From Petrachloros mirabilis ULC683 (GTDB lineage Bacteria > Cyanobacteriota > Cyanobacteriia > Thermosynechococcales > Thermosynechococcaceae), in NCBI RefSeq assembly GCF_009939295.1, contig NZ_WVIC01000002.1, positions 1-64,000 on the forward strand: DNA of 64,000 bases. The letters run 5' to 3'. How positions within the stretch are numbered: position 1 is the first letter of the stretch; every line of letters starts with the position of its first letter. The position numbers were made by a program, and so were the translations under genes. Below, one piece after another: positions 35,227 to 44,266 of the stretch. Below the pieces are notes generated by a model. The model had not been told where the DNA came from. It was given only the letters and a program-made list of their open reading frames with translations, and did no database searches.

Positions 35227-35271
35227 ATGGTAAATCTCTTGAATCAACACGATGGGGTCTTGAACCAATGA
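35227..35271 (+). CDS. 14-codon leader frame coupled to antitoxin gene
   Basis: An ATG at 35227, 7 nt after a consensus AGGAGGT, opens MVNLLNQHDGVLNQ and stops at 35269-35271, overlapping the antitoxin ATG (ATGA). The antitoxin start itself has no ribosome-binding site. Translation of this peptide is therefore expected to feed ribosomes to the antitoxin. It may alternatively be the old start of a longer antitoxin. Confidence 0.5.
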   Translation: MVNLLNQHDGVLNQ

Positions 35272-35474
35272 CTTTTAGTGATGTGGTCGAAGTGATTAAA
35301 AGTCTTTCTATAGACGAAAAGCGCGAAATTCAACTGTTGTTGCAGCAGTACCTCCGTGAAGAACGCCGTGACGAGATATACAACAGCTTCACGTCGGCGC
35401 AAGTTGAGCAGCAAAAAGGTGAACTGAAGTTTTCTTCCAACATCAAAGAACTGCGAAAACTGATAGAGGAGTAA
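35268..35474 (+). CDS. Antitoxin-like protein of a RelE-type pair
   Basis: 68 residues, charged and helical (FSDVVEVIKSLSIDEKREIQ...LRKLIEE). I recognise no named family. Its identity rests on position: it precedes a RelE/YafQ-like toxin by 2 bp, and its size and charge suit an antitoxin. Start ATG 35268 lies inside the stop of the leader frame. Confidence 0.7.
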   Translation: MTFSDVVEVIKSLSIDEKREIQLLLQQYLREERRDEIYNSFTSAQVEQQKGELKFSSNIKELRKLIEE

Positions 35475-35476
35475 TT

Positions 35477-35743
35477 GTGGAGGTCAGTTTCAGTTCTCCA
35501 TTCAAACGGGCTTTCAAAAAGCGCATCAAAGGCAATGCGGATCTAGAGGCAAGGTTTTGGCAAAAGTTGGAACAGTTTGCCGTAGATCCATTTGATCCAA
35601 GTTTGAAAACGCATAAACTATCGGGCAAGCTCAAGGAATTTTGGAGTTTTAGCGTAGATTACGATGAAAGAGTGTTGTTCTACTTTAGGGAAGATGGAAA
35701 GGCTGTGTTTGTAGATATTGGTAGTCATGATGAGGTGTATTGA
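35477..35743 (+). CDS. RelE/YafQ-type toxin
   Basis: 88 residues, GTG start. SSPFKRAFKKRIKGNADLEA and PFDPSLKTHKLSGKLKEFWS, then FSVDYDERVLFYFREDGKAV and VDIGSHDEVY, match the RelE/ParE superfamily closely. The HKLSG, SVDYDERV and C-terminal SHDEVY are the usual YafQ-like elements. A ribosome-dependent mRNA interferase is the likely activity. The gene is adjacent to the antitoxin-like gene. Confidence 0.88.
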   Translation: MEVSFSSPFKRAFKKRIKGNADLEARFWQKLEQFAVDPFDPSLKTHKLSGKLKEFWSFSVDYDERVLFYFREDGKAVFVDIGSHDEVY

Positions 35744-35855
35744 GCAGCAGTAGTTGCAGAAGTACAACAATGCTGTTGCAGCGGACTGAATCAAGCTATT
35801 GACATAGATCCAAGGGCTACTGACAGCCACTGAACAGCACCGTTATGCTGCCAAG

Positions 35856-36248
35856 CTAGGGAATAACGGCAATACAGTCAATTTCGACCAAGACATCTTT
35901 AGGGAGACGGGCGGCTTGCACACAGGCGCGGGCTGGAGCGGTAGCATCGTCAAAGTATCGACCATACACAGCATTGACTTTGGCAAAGTCATTCATGTCA
36001 GCTAAGAACACAGTGGTTTTGACAACATGACCCCACTGAGCGCCAGCAGCAGTGAGAACGGCGGCCAAATTGGCCATCACCTGCTCAGCTTGTGTCTCAA
36101 CGTCGCCCTCACCGACTAACCCACCAGTTGCCGGGTCTAAAGCAATTTGCCCGGAGAGAAAGACCAGTTGCCCCTGAGCCTGAACAGCCTGATTATAAGG
36201 ACCGACGGGAGCAGGTGCGCGATCGGTTTGAATAATTTTATGGGTCAT
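35856..36248 (-). CDS. ridA: RidA-family enamine/imine deaminase
   Basis: Hydrolyses reactive 2-aminoacrylate made by PLP enzymes, protecting other enzymes. 130 residues, typical trimer subunit. Family motifs: APAPVGPYNQAVQAQGQLVF, SGQIALDPATGG, QAEQVMANLAAVLTAAGAQW and ARACVQAARLPKDVLVEIDC. The active-site Arg (in PARACVQ) and the C-terminal Glu-Ile-Asp block are present. It overlaps nothing; the pentapeptide gene lies 6 bp upstream on the same strand and is probably cotranscribed. Confidence 0.95.
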   Translation of the reverse strand: MTHKIIQTDRAPAPVGPYNQAVQAQGQLVFLSGQIALDPATGGLVGEGDVETQAEQVMANLAAVLTAAGAQWGHVVKTTVFLADMNDFAKVNAVYGRYFDDATAPARACVQAARLPKDVLVEIDCIAVIP

Positions 36249-36254
36249 GTTGTG

Positions 36255-36668
36255 TTAGGGGTGCACTAAACCATCCGGCATGATTGTGCCGCTCAACTGT
36301 GCCCCCGTCAATGTTGCCCCAGCCAGGTTGGCATCACGCAAGTCGGCGTTGCGCAAATCGGCGTTGCGCAGATCCGCATTGCGCAGATCTGCACGGGTGA
36401 GGCTGGCATCGCGCAGGTTAGCACCCTGCAAGTTACAGCCAGGGCACTGATTGGACTCGCGCAGCCGTTGGAGCGGAGAGGTTGCCAAAGGGCCAGGTTG
36501 ACGCTGGGGCAAGGCAAACGGAAATATACTGGCGTCGGGCATGACAATTCCAGGCTGGAGGATCGGCAGATCCCGAAGCTGCGCCAGGGCGGGAGGCATT
36601 GTTCCCAGGGTGGCAATTGCCAGCGACAGCGAGCCCTGCGCCAACCAAAAGTAGGTCTTCATAAGCAT
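36255..36668 (-). CDS. Secreted pentapeptide-repeat protein
   Basis: 137 residues: a signal peptide ([20 protein letters not shown], cleavage near ALA), a Pro-rich spacer, a CPGC pair, then seven pentapeptide repeats (about 86-126) including ADLRN three times in succession. The DNA repeats are 15-bp, nearly identical. Pentapeptide proteins form a right-handed quadrilateral beta helix; no function is assigned for exported short forms. It leads ridA by 6 bp. Two ATG starts (36668, 36662) are equally possible. Confidence 0.85.
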   Translation of the reverse strand: MLMKTYFWLAQGSLSLAIATLGTMPPALAQLRDLPILQPGIVMPDASIFPFALPQRQPGPLATSPLQRLRESNQCPGCNLQGANLRDASLTRADLRNADLRNADLRNADLRDANLAGATLTGAQLSGTIMPDGLVHP

Positions 36669-36881
36669 GAGGAGTGAATCGAGTGTCAGAGGCCATAATA
36701 CTGGATCTCACAGGTTCCGCAAATTCTCTTGCCCCGATAGACATGGTCTTAGCCCAGATGCGAAGGTTGACGAAATCTTGAGTTTCTCCAGCTATTGTCA
36801 GAAATATAGCACTACCATGTGACGTATCATTGCACTGAGCGGCATTGGGCTAAAGGGCACAGTAATAGAGCTGAAGCAGCG

Positions 36882-36995
36882 ATGAGCAAAGGATTTGGGC
36901 AGCCAGCGGATTTGGTCCATCAGCTCAAGCAGGAGGATGTCAAAGCCTTCGCACCTATTTCGCTGCCGCCAGGGACGGGGGATAACTCAGCATGA
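36882..36995 (+). CDS. 37-codon frame coupled to hydrolase gene
   Basis: ATG 36882 opens a 37-residue frame (MSKGFGQPADLVHQLKQEDV...) whose TGA overlaps the hydrolase ATG by 4 nt. A weak AGCAGCGA precedes it. No family recognised. It may be a translated leader or a genuine micro-protein. Confidence 0.4.
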   Translation: MSKGFGQPADLVHQLKQEDVKAFAPISLPPGTGDNSA

Positions 36996-37747
36996 GCACA
37001 TTTGTTTTAATTCATGGTGCTGGATCTGGAGCCTGGGTATGGCATAAGGTTGTCCCCTTACTGAAGCAGCAAGGCCACCTCGTGATCACGCCCGATCTGC
37101 CTGGTCATGGCCAGAACCTCTGCTCCTTGGCGGAGGTCACGTTATCGGCCTATGTAGACTGCGTTGGCCAAGCCTTAAAGGAGCAGTCAGAACCCGTGAT
37201 ATTAGTGGGTCACAGCATGGGGGGCGGCATCATTACCCAGGTGGCAGAGTATTACCCCGATCGCATCCAGACCTTGGTCTACCTGGCGGGGTATCTGCTG
37301 CGCTCCGGCGAGACTATGCTGGAGATCACCCAGGCTGACGCTGAGTCAATTTTGCTCGCCAACGCCATATTTACTGAAGACCAATTGGCGGCGACATTCC
37401 GTCCGGAAGCCCTGAAAGAGATTGGCTATGGAGATTGCTCAGATGAGGATATGGCACTGGTGCGATCGCGTTTAATCCCCCAAGCCGTTGCTCCCCTGGT
37501 GACTCCTGTGAGTACCACGACCGGCAATTTTGGCCGTGTGCCACGAGTTTATATCGAGTGTTTGCGCGATCGCACCATTGGCCCTACTGCCCAAAAGCGT
37601 ATGTACACAGCACTACTCTGTGAGCAGGTGATCTCAATGGACACTAGCCATAACCCCTATCTCTCTTGCCCCCAAGCTTTGGCAGGGCATCTGCTGGCCT
37701 TACAGAACAGCAAGTCAGTTAACGGCGAATCCGGAGCTCAGAGGTGA
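36992..37747 (+). CDS. Alpha/beta hydrolase, esterase/HNL-like
   Basis: 251 residues. FVLIHGAGSGAWVWHKVVPL opens the domain, with the nucleophile in GHSMGGG (Ser95-96 region). The acid Asp is in YIECLRDRTI and the catalytic His in MDTSHNPYLS, all in the order expected. The subgroup resembles plant salicylate-methylesterase and hydroxynitrile lyases (COG0596). The ester substrate is unknown. The 3' end overlaps the convergent secreted-protein gene by 29 bp. Confidence 0.9.
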   Translation: MSTFVLIHGAGSGAWVWHKVVPLLKQQGHLVITPDLPGHGQNLCSLAEVTLSAYVDCVGQALKEQSEPVILVGHSMGGGIITQVAEYYPDRIQTLVYLAGYLLRSGETMLEITQADAESILLANAIFTEDQLAATFRPEALKEIGYGDCSDEDMALVRSRLIPQAVAPLVTPVSTTTGNFGRVPRVYIECLRDRTIGPTAQKRMYTALLCEQVISMDTSHNPYLSCPQALAGHLLALQNSKSVNGESGAQR

Positions 37748-38522
37748 GGCGCACGTCTAGATCTCGCTGCGGAGAGATCACAACTAGATCCTCGCGCAGT
37801 CGGGGATCAAAGCGGCCATCGTCGTGGGGCCTTCGAGAATTGCCCCGCAGGTCAAATAAGCCTCCGAGCAGCCCCGGATCAAAGGTTGAGCGTCCCCCCA
37901 ATACTGAAGACAAGAGCACTCGTGCCGCATCGCTCAGAAGTACACCACCAATATTGGAGCTAGGACGCCGATCTGGGAAGCGGGCAAATTGGTCACGGCT
38001 GGGCAAGATGGTCTCTGATCGGCCTCGAATTCGATATTCGCCTCCATTCCGGAGATACAGGGTATTGGCTTCAAAGACAGTCCCCCCACTGCGGGGTCGT
38101 AGTTCTCCTTCGATGATGCTATCTCTGGGAATTACGACTTGCCGGGTATCGTTGGCACGGATGTCTCGATCGACAAAGACTCGCAGCGGTAATCGCTCAT
38201 TGCGTCTAAGGACAATGCGATCGCGGTTTGTTGTCGAAACTGGAATCAAGGTTCCCGAGGCAACACGACCCTCGGGAAAACCCCGTCGATCGGTACGCCA
38301 GTCTCGGTTGGATTCAAACCAGTCCCAGCGAGAATCTCGCTGGTTTATAGAGCCACAGTCGTAACGATTACCCCGAAGATCACAGCGAGAGCCCCAGCCC
38401 GGATCTCGGTTGAGCCCTTGGCGAAACTGTGCGCTTGCAGCGTCTATTCCTAAACTTAACCCTGAGCCAAGAATAAGAAGCGATGCCAGCGCAGAAGGAA
38501 TCAATCTTTTGCGCGTACTCAT
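37719..38522 (-). CDS. Secreted Arg/Asp-rich hypothetical protein
   Basis: 267 residues with a signal peptide (TRKRLIPSALASLLILGSGL..., cleavage near ASA). The mature region is Arg-, Asp- and Gly-rich. A beta-rich middle region (VDRDIRANDTRQVVIPRDSI, then EGELRPRSGGTVFEANTLYL) resembles a small beta-barrel of the conjugal-transfer VirB10/TrbI type. I cannot name the family. ATG 38522 is preferred over GTG 38534. It converges on and overlaps the hydrolase gene. Confidence 0.7.
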   Translation of the reverse strand: MSTRKRLIPSALASLLILGSGLSLGIDAASAQFRQGLNRDPGWGSRCDLRGNRYDCGSINQRDSRWDWFESNRDWRTDRRGFPEGRVASGTLIPVSTTNRDRIVLRRNERLPLRVFVDRDIRANDTRQVVIPRDSIIEGELRPRSGGTVFEANTLYLRNGGEYRIRGRSETILPSRDQFARFPDRRPSSNIGGVLLSDAARVLLSSVLGGRSTFDPGLLGGLFDLRGNSRRPHDDGRFDPRLREDLVVISPQRDLDVRLTSELRIRR

Positions 38523-38694
38523 AAGGTTCACCACCCCGAATAGGTGAATTGGTGTAGTCAGAAAGTACTTTTAGTGACGCAGGTCTGGGTCAATAGTTCC
38601 GGGTCGCCTGAGCCAGGGTGACTCAGGTTTATTTTGAGCAGTTTGTTTTGGGTATGGGAGTCTGCAAGCGTCCCACAGCTACCTGGGGGTGAGC

Positions 38695-40098
38695 TTAGAC
38701 TAAGGAACTACGATTCAGGGGTTCTGGAGCAATGGGTTCAGGGACTTGGAGACCATAACTGGTCACCAGAGCCACCAATAACCACCAAAGGGTAGCAATT
38801 TCGGGACGGTACCAAACTGTATCAACAATGCCATGGGCTAACATCCCTGCAATGGCTGCGATCGCACCCAACAGCCAAAACCCCTCTCGGTCTTGACTTA
38901 AGCGCAGTCGTTTTAGTGCCTGCACCCCTTGCCAGAGTATTGTGGCCAACAGCGCTAACATCACCCCAAAGCCTAAAACACCCAGTTCAACCAACAGCTC
39001 TAGGTAAATTGAATAGGCACCCAGGGCACTGAAGCTAGGCCGTTGATAGCGAGGATAGATTTGATTAAAAGCGGTATTACCTGGCCCAATCCCCGTCCAG
39101 GGATAATCTCGGATCATGTGTAGCACCGCCTGCCAGACGTTAATGCGGAAATTGTTGCTGTCGTCTGCTCGAAACGCAAACATGCTAAGAACGCGATCGC
39201 GAAGCGGAGCCACCGTCGCCAACCCCAGCCCCAAAAGCATAAACAAACTGCCCAGCACCACGGGAAAAGCCCAAGTCTGCCAGAATTTGGGGAGTTGTGG
39301 CAGCAACCAGTAAAGCAATAGCAGAGCCAGGGTGAATCCCGCCACCACCAACCCAATCCAGCCCCCTCGGCTAAAGGTGAGCACTAGGCACAGGGTATTC
39401 GACACAGCCAGAACCCCAGCCAGCAGCTTGGCTCCCCAGGGTCGCCAAGTTAATCCTGCCACTACACTCAGCGGCACCGCAGGCACAAGATAAGCCGCCA
39501 GCAAATTGGGATTGCCCAAATAGCTGTAGACTCGTGTCACCCCAGCCATCGAAGATTCGGGATCTACCCAGGTGGCCAGAGCTGGGGCTCCAAAGAACCA
39601 CTGGCGAATTCCATATACGACCACCACCGCTGCCGTGAACAAATAGACCCATAAAACCCCCTGTCGCCAGCGAGGTGAGCGCAACACTCGTGCTGCCAAA
39701 GCAAACAAAAATAAATAGAGCGTGAGCTTGGCCAACCCTGCTGCTGCCGCCATCTTAACCGGAGAGAACCCTGTGGCGATCAGCGCTGTCAGCCAATAAA
39801 GGGCAACCAGGCCATGAATAGGAGTGAAGGGGCGACCGGGAGCATCAGAAATCGCCAGCAGCAGCCACAGGCCACCACAGGCCACCAGCAGGAGTCCTGT
39901 GAGACTGTTGGGCACAAAGGGGGCAGAAGCCAGTACCACAGACACTAGCCCCCCACCCACCCAAGGGCTTCGCTGCAAAAGCAAGCTATCTTGCCGCCAC
40001 GCGTTTAGGTAAGATTGTCCTTTACCAAGCCAACTGGTGCGGTGCCACTGAGAAACAGTGCCGCCCATCAAAGTCAGTTGTTGCCAGACTCCGTTCAT
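38695..40098 (-). CDS. ictB: O-antigen ligase/IctB-like membrane protein
   Basis: 467 residues with about ten membrane segments. The Wzy_C domain (about 210-400) includes LVLTFSRGGWIGLVVAG and PWTGIGPGNTAFNQIYPRYQ. In cyanobacteria this branch is IctB, first reported as inorganic carbon transport-related, though the family chemistry is O-antigen ligation. Both assignments are recorded as alternatives; the sequence does not settle it. It is monocistronic and faces no nearby glycan cluster. Confidence 0.8.
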   Translation of the reverse strand: MNGVWQQLTLMGGTVSQWHRTSWLGKGQSYLNAWRQDSLLLQRSPWVGGGLVSVVLASAPFVPNSLTGLLLVACGGLWLLLAISDAPGRPFTPIHGLVALYWLTALIATGFSPVKMAAAAGLAKLTLYLFLFALAARVLRSPRWRQGVLWVYLFTAAVVVVYGIRQWFFGAPALATWVDPESSMAGVTRVYSYLGNPNLLAAYLVPAVPLSVVAGLTWRPWGAKLLAGVLAVSNTLCLVLTFSRGGWIGLVVAGFTLALLLLYWLLPQLPKFWQTWAFPVVLGSLFMLLGLGLATVAPLRDRVLSMFAFRADDSNNFRINVWQAVLHMIRDYPWTGIGPGNTAFNQIYPRYQRPSFSALGAYSIYLELLVELGVLGFGVMLALLATILWQGVQALKRLRLSQDREGFWLLGAIAAIAGMLAHGIVDTVWYRPEIATLWWLLVALVTSYGLQVPEPIAPEPLNRSSLV

Positions 40099-40462
40099 TG
40101 CTCTCCGGGACCAAATCTGAGGTCGCTTGTCATTTTACAGCCTGGGTTGGCGATTTCGAGTGGCTTGGGGCCTTGCTCACTGCCAAAGCCAATTCAGCAT
40201 GAGGGTAAAACCGGGCAGAACCAGCTCCCAGAGGTACGTTCAAACTTGATTTCAGGATTAGCGGCCCAGAGGCGGTCAAACTGCTCGTGGGCGAGTGTGG
40301 TGATGGATACTGTTGGCGATGGTGAAGGCTGTCATCGCCAAGTCCCTCAAGGGTTATGAATCCAGCATGACAAGAATGCAAGCAATTACCCAATCCCACC
40401 AGGCAGTTGCTCACTAGAGCCAATATCAGGGAGCTGATTGAGGGTAAGGGCAATGATATACT
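40099..40462. other. Gene-free stretch before mazEF
   Basis: About 360 bp. A minus-strand frame (40130-40453) is compositionally unlike a protein gene. No repeat or RNA gene recognised. The promoters of ictB and mazEF should lie near the two ends. Confidence 0.5.
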
Positions 40463-40474
40463 TTAGATATCTAA
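40463..40474. promoter_or_regulatory. Candidate MazE operator
   Basis: TTAGATATCTAA, a perfect 12-bp palindrome 29 bp before the mazE start in AT-rich DNA. Antitoxins of this fold repress their own promoter by binding such sites. Confidence 0.4.
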
Positions 40475-40502
40475 TACTCAATCATAGAGTTGCAAAAGCG
40501 TT

Positions 40503-40745
40503 ATGAAAGCACAGATAGGACAGTGGGGAAACTCTTTGGCCGTGCGCATTCCAAAGCAGGCTGTTGATGCGCTTCATCTCAAAGCCAATGATGCTCTAGA
40601 GTTTTCTGTTGCAGATGGCAAGCTAGTATTGGAACCTGTGCAAGCTTTGCCACAGCTCAGTTTAGAGGAATTATTGTCTGAGGCCACCGAAACTTCTGAG
40701 CCGGAGGTGAATTGGGGAGAGCCGGTGGGAAATGAGGTTTGGTAA
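40503..40745 (+). CDS. mazE: MazE-type antitoxin (AbrB/SpoVT fold)
   Basis: 80 residues. The swapped-hairpin DNA-binding core is AQIGQWGNSLAVRIPKQAVD, then LHLKANDALEFSVADGKLVL. The acidic C-terminus (LLSEATETSEPEVNWG...) would occupy the toxin. Stop TAA overlaps the toxin ATG (TAATG), so the two are coupled. Confidence 0.92.
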   Translation: MKAQIGQWGNSLAVRIPKQAVDALHLKANDALEFSVADGKLVLEPVQALPQLSLEELLSEATETSEPEVNWGEPVGNEVW

Positions 40746-41074
40746 TGTATATCCCTCAACGGGGCGACTTGATCTGGATCAGTTTTGACCCTCAAGCTGG
40801 CCATGAGCAGAGGGGAAAACGTCCGGCCTTGGTCTTGAGTCATGATGGGTTTAACAGAACGATGGGCTTTGCTTATGTATGTCCTATCAGCAATACGAAA
40901 CGGCGAAATCCTTTTTATGTCAGGCTCCCTGAAGATTTGTCTGTAACGGGTGTGATCATGGCTGACCAAATGCGATCGCTGGATTTCCGTGCCCGAACAG
41001 CGAGCTTGATCTGTTCATGTCCTGATCTAGTGCTGCAAGATGTTTTGCGACGGATTAAGCCAGTTCTATTTTGA
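40745..41074 (+). CDS. mazF: MazF/PemK-type mRNA interferase
   Basis: 109 residues. IPQRGDLIWISFDPQAGHEQ and RGKRPALVLSHDGFNRTMGF are the classical start. AYVCPISNTKRRNPF and SVTGVIMADQMRSLDFRART follow. The Arg and Thr/Ser of the MazF catalytic pair appear in GKRPAL and the PISNT region. Cleaves mRNA at short sequences; the exact specificity is not predictable. ATG 40745 is taken rather than a TTG two codons before. Confidence 0.93.
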   Translation: MYIPQRGDLIWISFDPQAGHEQRGKRPALVLSHDGFNRTMGFAYVCPISNTKRRNPFYVRLPEDLSVTGVIMADQMRSLDFRARTASLICSCPDLVLQDVLRRIKPVLF

Positions 41075-41137
41075 GCGGCTATTGCCGCTGGGATGGTTTG
41101 GACGAGACAAAGGCTATCATCGAGCGTTTGAGTTTTT

Positions 41138-42664
41138 TTACTGTAAGCGATCAATGGTGCGATACTGTACTGCTTCTGCGACATGGGCAGTTTCAATGGT
41201 GTCGGTCTCGGCCAAATCGGCAATGGTGCGGGCAACTTTGAGTATGCGGTCGGTGGCGCGCGCCGACAGCCCTAGGCGCTTAATGGCCGCTTCCAGCAGT
41301 TGCCGGGTGCCATCATCCAACGGGCACCACTGGGGGAGATGACGGCTCTGCATCTGGGCATTGCAATAGAGCTTGGGTTCCCTGGCAAAGCGATGACAGG
41401 CACGATCTCGGGCAGCGAGGACGCGCGATCGCACCCCCTCCGAAGGCTCACCCCCAGACTGCTGGGTCATTTCCTCAGGCTTTAAGCGGCTGACCGTCAC
41501 CTGAAGATCAATGCGATCCATCAGTGGCCCAGAGAGCTTAGCCCAATAGGCCTCTCGTTGCCGGGGTGTGCAAGTACAAGGTTGAATCGGGTCAGCAAAA
41601 TACCCACAAGCACAGGGATTAGTACTAGCCACCAGCGTAAACTGAGCCGGGAACACCACCGACTGCCGCGTCCGCGAAATACTGACAAACCCATCTTCTA
41701 AAGGCTGACGCAAAAATTCCAGCACATCCCGCTTAAACTCCGTCAACTCATCGAGAAACAACACCCCCCGATGCGCCAGCGAAATCTCCCCCGGCTTGGG
41801 GAAACTGCCACCCCCCACCAACGAAGGGCCAGAGGCCGAATGGTGCGGACTGCGAAATGGGCGATCTTGCAATAAAAATCCGCGCTCCTTCAGCAGCCCC
41901 GCCACCGAATGAATCTTAGTCACCTCCAACGCCTCATCAAAACTCAGAGGCGGCAAAATTCCCGGTAGACGCCGTGCCAGCATCGTTTTGCCGCTTCCTG
42001 GCGGCCCCACAAAGATCAAATTGTGCCCGCCCGCCGCCGCAATTTCTAGGGCACGACGGGCATGGGTCTGCCCCTTGACATCCCGCAAATCTAACCGGCG
42101 GATACTGGCTGGCTTTGGGTCAGTAGCCCCACCCTGATAAGGGGCATGCTGCTCCGGTGCATTCAGAAACGCACTCACCTCAGAGACATGCTCAAACCCA
42201 TAGACCGATAGCCCCGCCACCACTGCTGCCTCCCCAGCATTCACCTTGGGCACCACCAGTCCCCGAAACCCTAACCCCTGAGCCGCTGCCGCAATCGGTA
42301 ATACCCCCGTAATCGGTCGCAGTTGACCATCGAGAGACACTTCTCCCAGAAACAGAAAATGATCTAAAAGCTGCACATCAATTTGCTCAGAGGCCGCGAG
42401 AATGCCCATACTAATCGGCAGATCAAAACTAGGGCCTTCCTTGCGTAGATCAGCAGGGGTAAGATTAATCACAATCCGCCGCATCGGAAACGCAAATCCA
42501 GCATTACGCAGGGCGGCCTTGACCCGCTCTTTAGACTCCTGCACCGCCGCATCGGGCAACCCCACAATGACGATCCCCGGCAAACCCCCAGCGACATCCA
42601 CCTCAACACCCACTTGCACCGCTTCAATCCCGACTAGGGCTGCACTCCACACACGCGCCAACAT
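41138..42664 (-). CDS. YifB-family Mg-chelatase-like AAA+ ATPase
   Basis: 508 residues. The N-terminal ChlI (Lon-protease-like) domain (about 18-140, with GLPGIVIVGLPDAAVQESKE) is followed by the AAA+ module. Walker A GPPGSGKTMLARRLPG and Walker B GVLFLDELTEFKRDV lie there, with a C4 motif CACG..ADP...CTC. The C-terminal Mg_chelatase_C domain ends LSARATDRILKVARTIADL. E. coli YifB/ComM is a branch-migration helicase that aids transformation. With comEC also in the window, the cell may be transformable. Confidence 0.93.
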   Translation of the reverse strand: MLARVWSAALVGIEAVQVGVEVDVAGGLPGIVIVGLPDAAVQESKERVKAALRNAGFAFPMRRIVINLTPADLRKEGPSFDLPISMGILAASEQIDVQLLDHFLFLGEVSLDGQLRPITGVLPIAAAAQGLGFRGLVVPKVNAGEAAVVAGLSVYGFEHVSEVSAFLNAPEQHAPYQGGATDPKPASIRRLDLRDVKGQTHARRALEIAAAGGHNLIFVGPPGSGKTMLARRLPGILPPLSFDEALEVTKIHSVAGLLKERGFLLQDRPFRSPHHSASGPSLVGGGSFPKPGEISLAHRGVLFLDELTEFKRDVLEFLRQPLEDGFVSISRTRQSVVFPAQFTLVASTNPCACGYFADPIQPCTCTPRQREAYWAKLSGPLMDRIDLQVTVSRLKPEEMTQQSGGEPSEGVRSRVLAARDRACHRFAREPKLYCNAQMQSRHLPQWCPLDDGTRQLLEAAIKRLGLSARATDRILKVARTIADLAETDTIETAHVAEAVQYRTIDRLQ

Positions 42665-42836
42665 AGGCTTTCCTTCTCACGTTTTGCTTCACTGGTTGCA
42701 GCAACCTTCAGGTGTTGAACCCGAGGCTTTTAGAACACAAGCAGCATATTGAACAATCGTAACCCCCAAAACAGACGACGATGGTTACAGACACCAACAC
42801 CTCAACCCTCTCGCTCATAATCTTCGCATCAGACCC

Positions 42837-44120
42837 ATGACCTCACCGATTTGGCAACCCTTTACCCAAATGAAAACCGCCCCACCTCCCCTGAAAGTGG
42901 TCAGCGGCAAGGGCATACTGCTAGAGCTCGAAGATGGTCGTCAAATCATGGACTGCATCTCCAGTTGGTGGGTGACCCTCCATGGTCATAGTCATCCTGT
43001 GTTGGCAGAAGCTCTTTATACACAAGCCCAAACCCTAGAGCAGGTAATCTTTGCGGGCTTTACCCATGAACCCGCAGAACAACTGGCGGCTCAACTGCTC
43101 ACTCATTTGCCGCCAAACCTGACGCGCGTCTTCTTCTCTGACAACGGCTCCACAGCAGTCGAAGTGGCGCTAAAAATGGCCTATCAGTATTGGCAACGCC
43201 AGGGCGAGACCCAGCGCACCCGCTTTCTTGGCTTTGAAGGGGGCTACCACGGTGACACCGTGGGAGCCATGTCCATCGGCCAAGGCTCGTTGTGGTGGCA
43301 GTCCTTTGCACCGCTGCTATTTCACACTGACCTCATCCCCTTTCCGGCTACTTTTCCAGGTGACCCGGCACTAGCGACCCGAGAGGCTGAGGCATTGGCC
43401 AAACTTGAGCATCTGCTCCAAACCCAGGGCGAGTGCTATGCCGGGATTTTTATTGAACCCCTAGTACAAGGAGCCGGGGGAATGCGCATGTGTCGGCCTC
43501 AGTTCTTGCAAGCTCTAGCCCAACTCACCCGACCCTATGGGGTGCTGCTGATCTATGACGAAGTGATGACCGGCTTTGGCCGGACAGGAGAGCTCTTTGC
43601 CTGCCTCAAATCCACCACCGCACCCGATCTGATCTGCCTGTCTAAGGGGCTGTCGGGGGGGTGCTTACCCCTGGCCGTCACGGTGGCCACCGAGGCGATT
43701 TATCAAGCCTTTTACCAAGACGATGCCACCCAAGCCTTCTATCACAGCCATTCCTATACCGGCAATCCCCTGGCCTGTGCCACGGGGCTGGCCTCTCTCG
43801 CGCTGTTAGCTGAAACCCCCAATCGCTATCGCAGGTTGGAAAAACTACACTGGCAGGGGTACCAAGACTGGCTGCAAAATTGTCCGGCCATTGAACATTT
43901 CCGGGTCTGTGGCACCATTAGCGCCATGGAAATCAAGACTCATAAAGACCCTGGATACTACAGTCAATTAGGGTCACTCCTCAAAGCACGGTTTTTAGAG
44001 GCAGGTTTTTTGATGCGTCCCTTAGGCAACACTCTCTATTTGATGCCTCCCTACTGCATCACCTCCACCCAGATAGATGCAGTGTACAAGGCGATAGCGC
44101 ATATTTTATCTGAAATCTGA
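42837..44120 (+). CDS. bioA: Adenosylmethionine-8-amino-7-oxononanoate aminotransferase
   Basis: A PLP enzyme that makes 7,8-diaminopelargonate from KAPA, using SAM as amino donor, in biotin synthesis. 427 residues. SSWWVTLHGHSHP is the family start, NGSTAVEVALKMAYQYW binds the cofactor phosphate, and YDEVMTGFGRTG contains the PLP-stacking Asp. The PLP lysine is in LICLSKGLSGG. The length is normal. No other bio gene is in the window. Confidence 0.95.
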   Translation: MTSPIWQPFTQMKTAPPPLKVVSGKGILLELEDGRQIMDCISSWWVTLHGHSHPVLAEALYTQAQTLEQVIFAGFTHEPAEQLAAQLLTHLPPNLTRVFFSDNGSTAVEVALKMAYQYWQRQGETQRTRFLGFEGGYHGDTVGAMSIGQGSLWWQSFAPLLFHTDLIPFPATFPGDPALATREAEALAKLEHLLQTQGECYAGIFIEPLVQGAGGMRMCRPQFLQALAQLTRPYGVLLIYDEVMTGFGRTGELFACLKSTTAPDLICLSKGLSGGCLPLAVTVATEAIYQAFYQDDATQAFYHSHSYTGNPLACATGLASLALLAETPNRYRRLEKLHWQGYQDWLQNCPAIEHFRVCGTISAMEIKTHKDPGYYSQLGSLLKARFLEAGFLMRPLGNTLYLMPPYCITSTQIDAVYKAIAHILSEI

Positions 44121-44266
44121 CGGGGTGGAATCTAACCTCTCTTGGCATTCGCGTTAATCAAAACTGAAAAAGCAAGGGCTATTCAGGACTTGTCTCAAGA
44201 CTGGAGTAGCTGCAAGAGATGCAATTGTCTGGCTGATTGTCTCCCTTGGCAATACCCTTCAGCCAT

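Noticed and set aside
37744-38364. 206-codon plus-strand frame
   Set aside because: Arg/Ser-rich shadow of the secreted protein gene on the minus strand.
40130-40453. 107-codon minus-strand frame
   Set aside because: Ser/Pro/His-rich, no family, intergenic.
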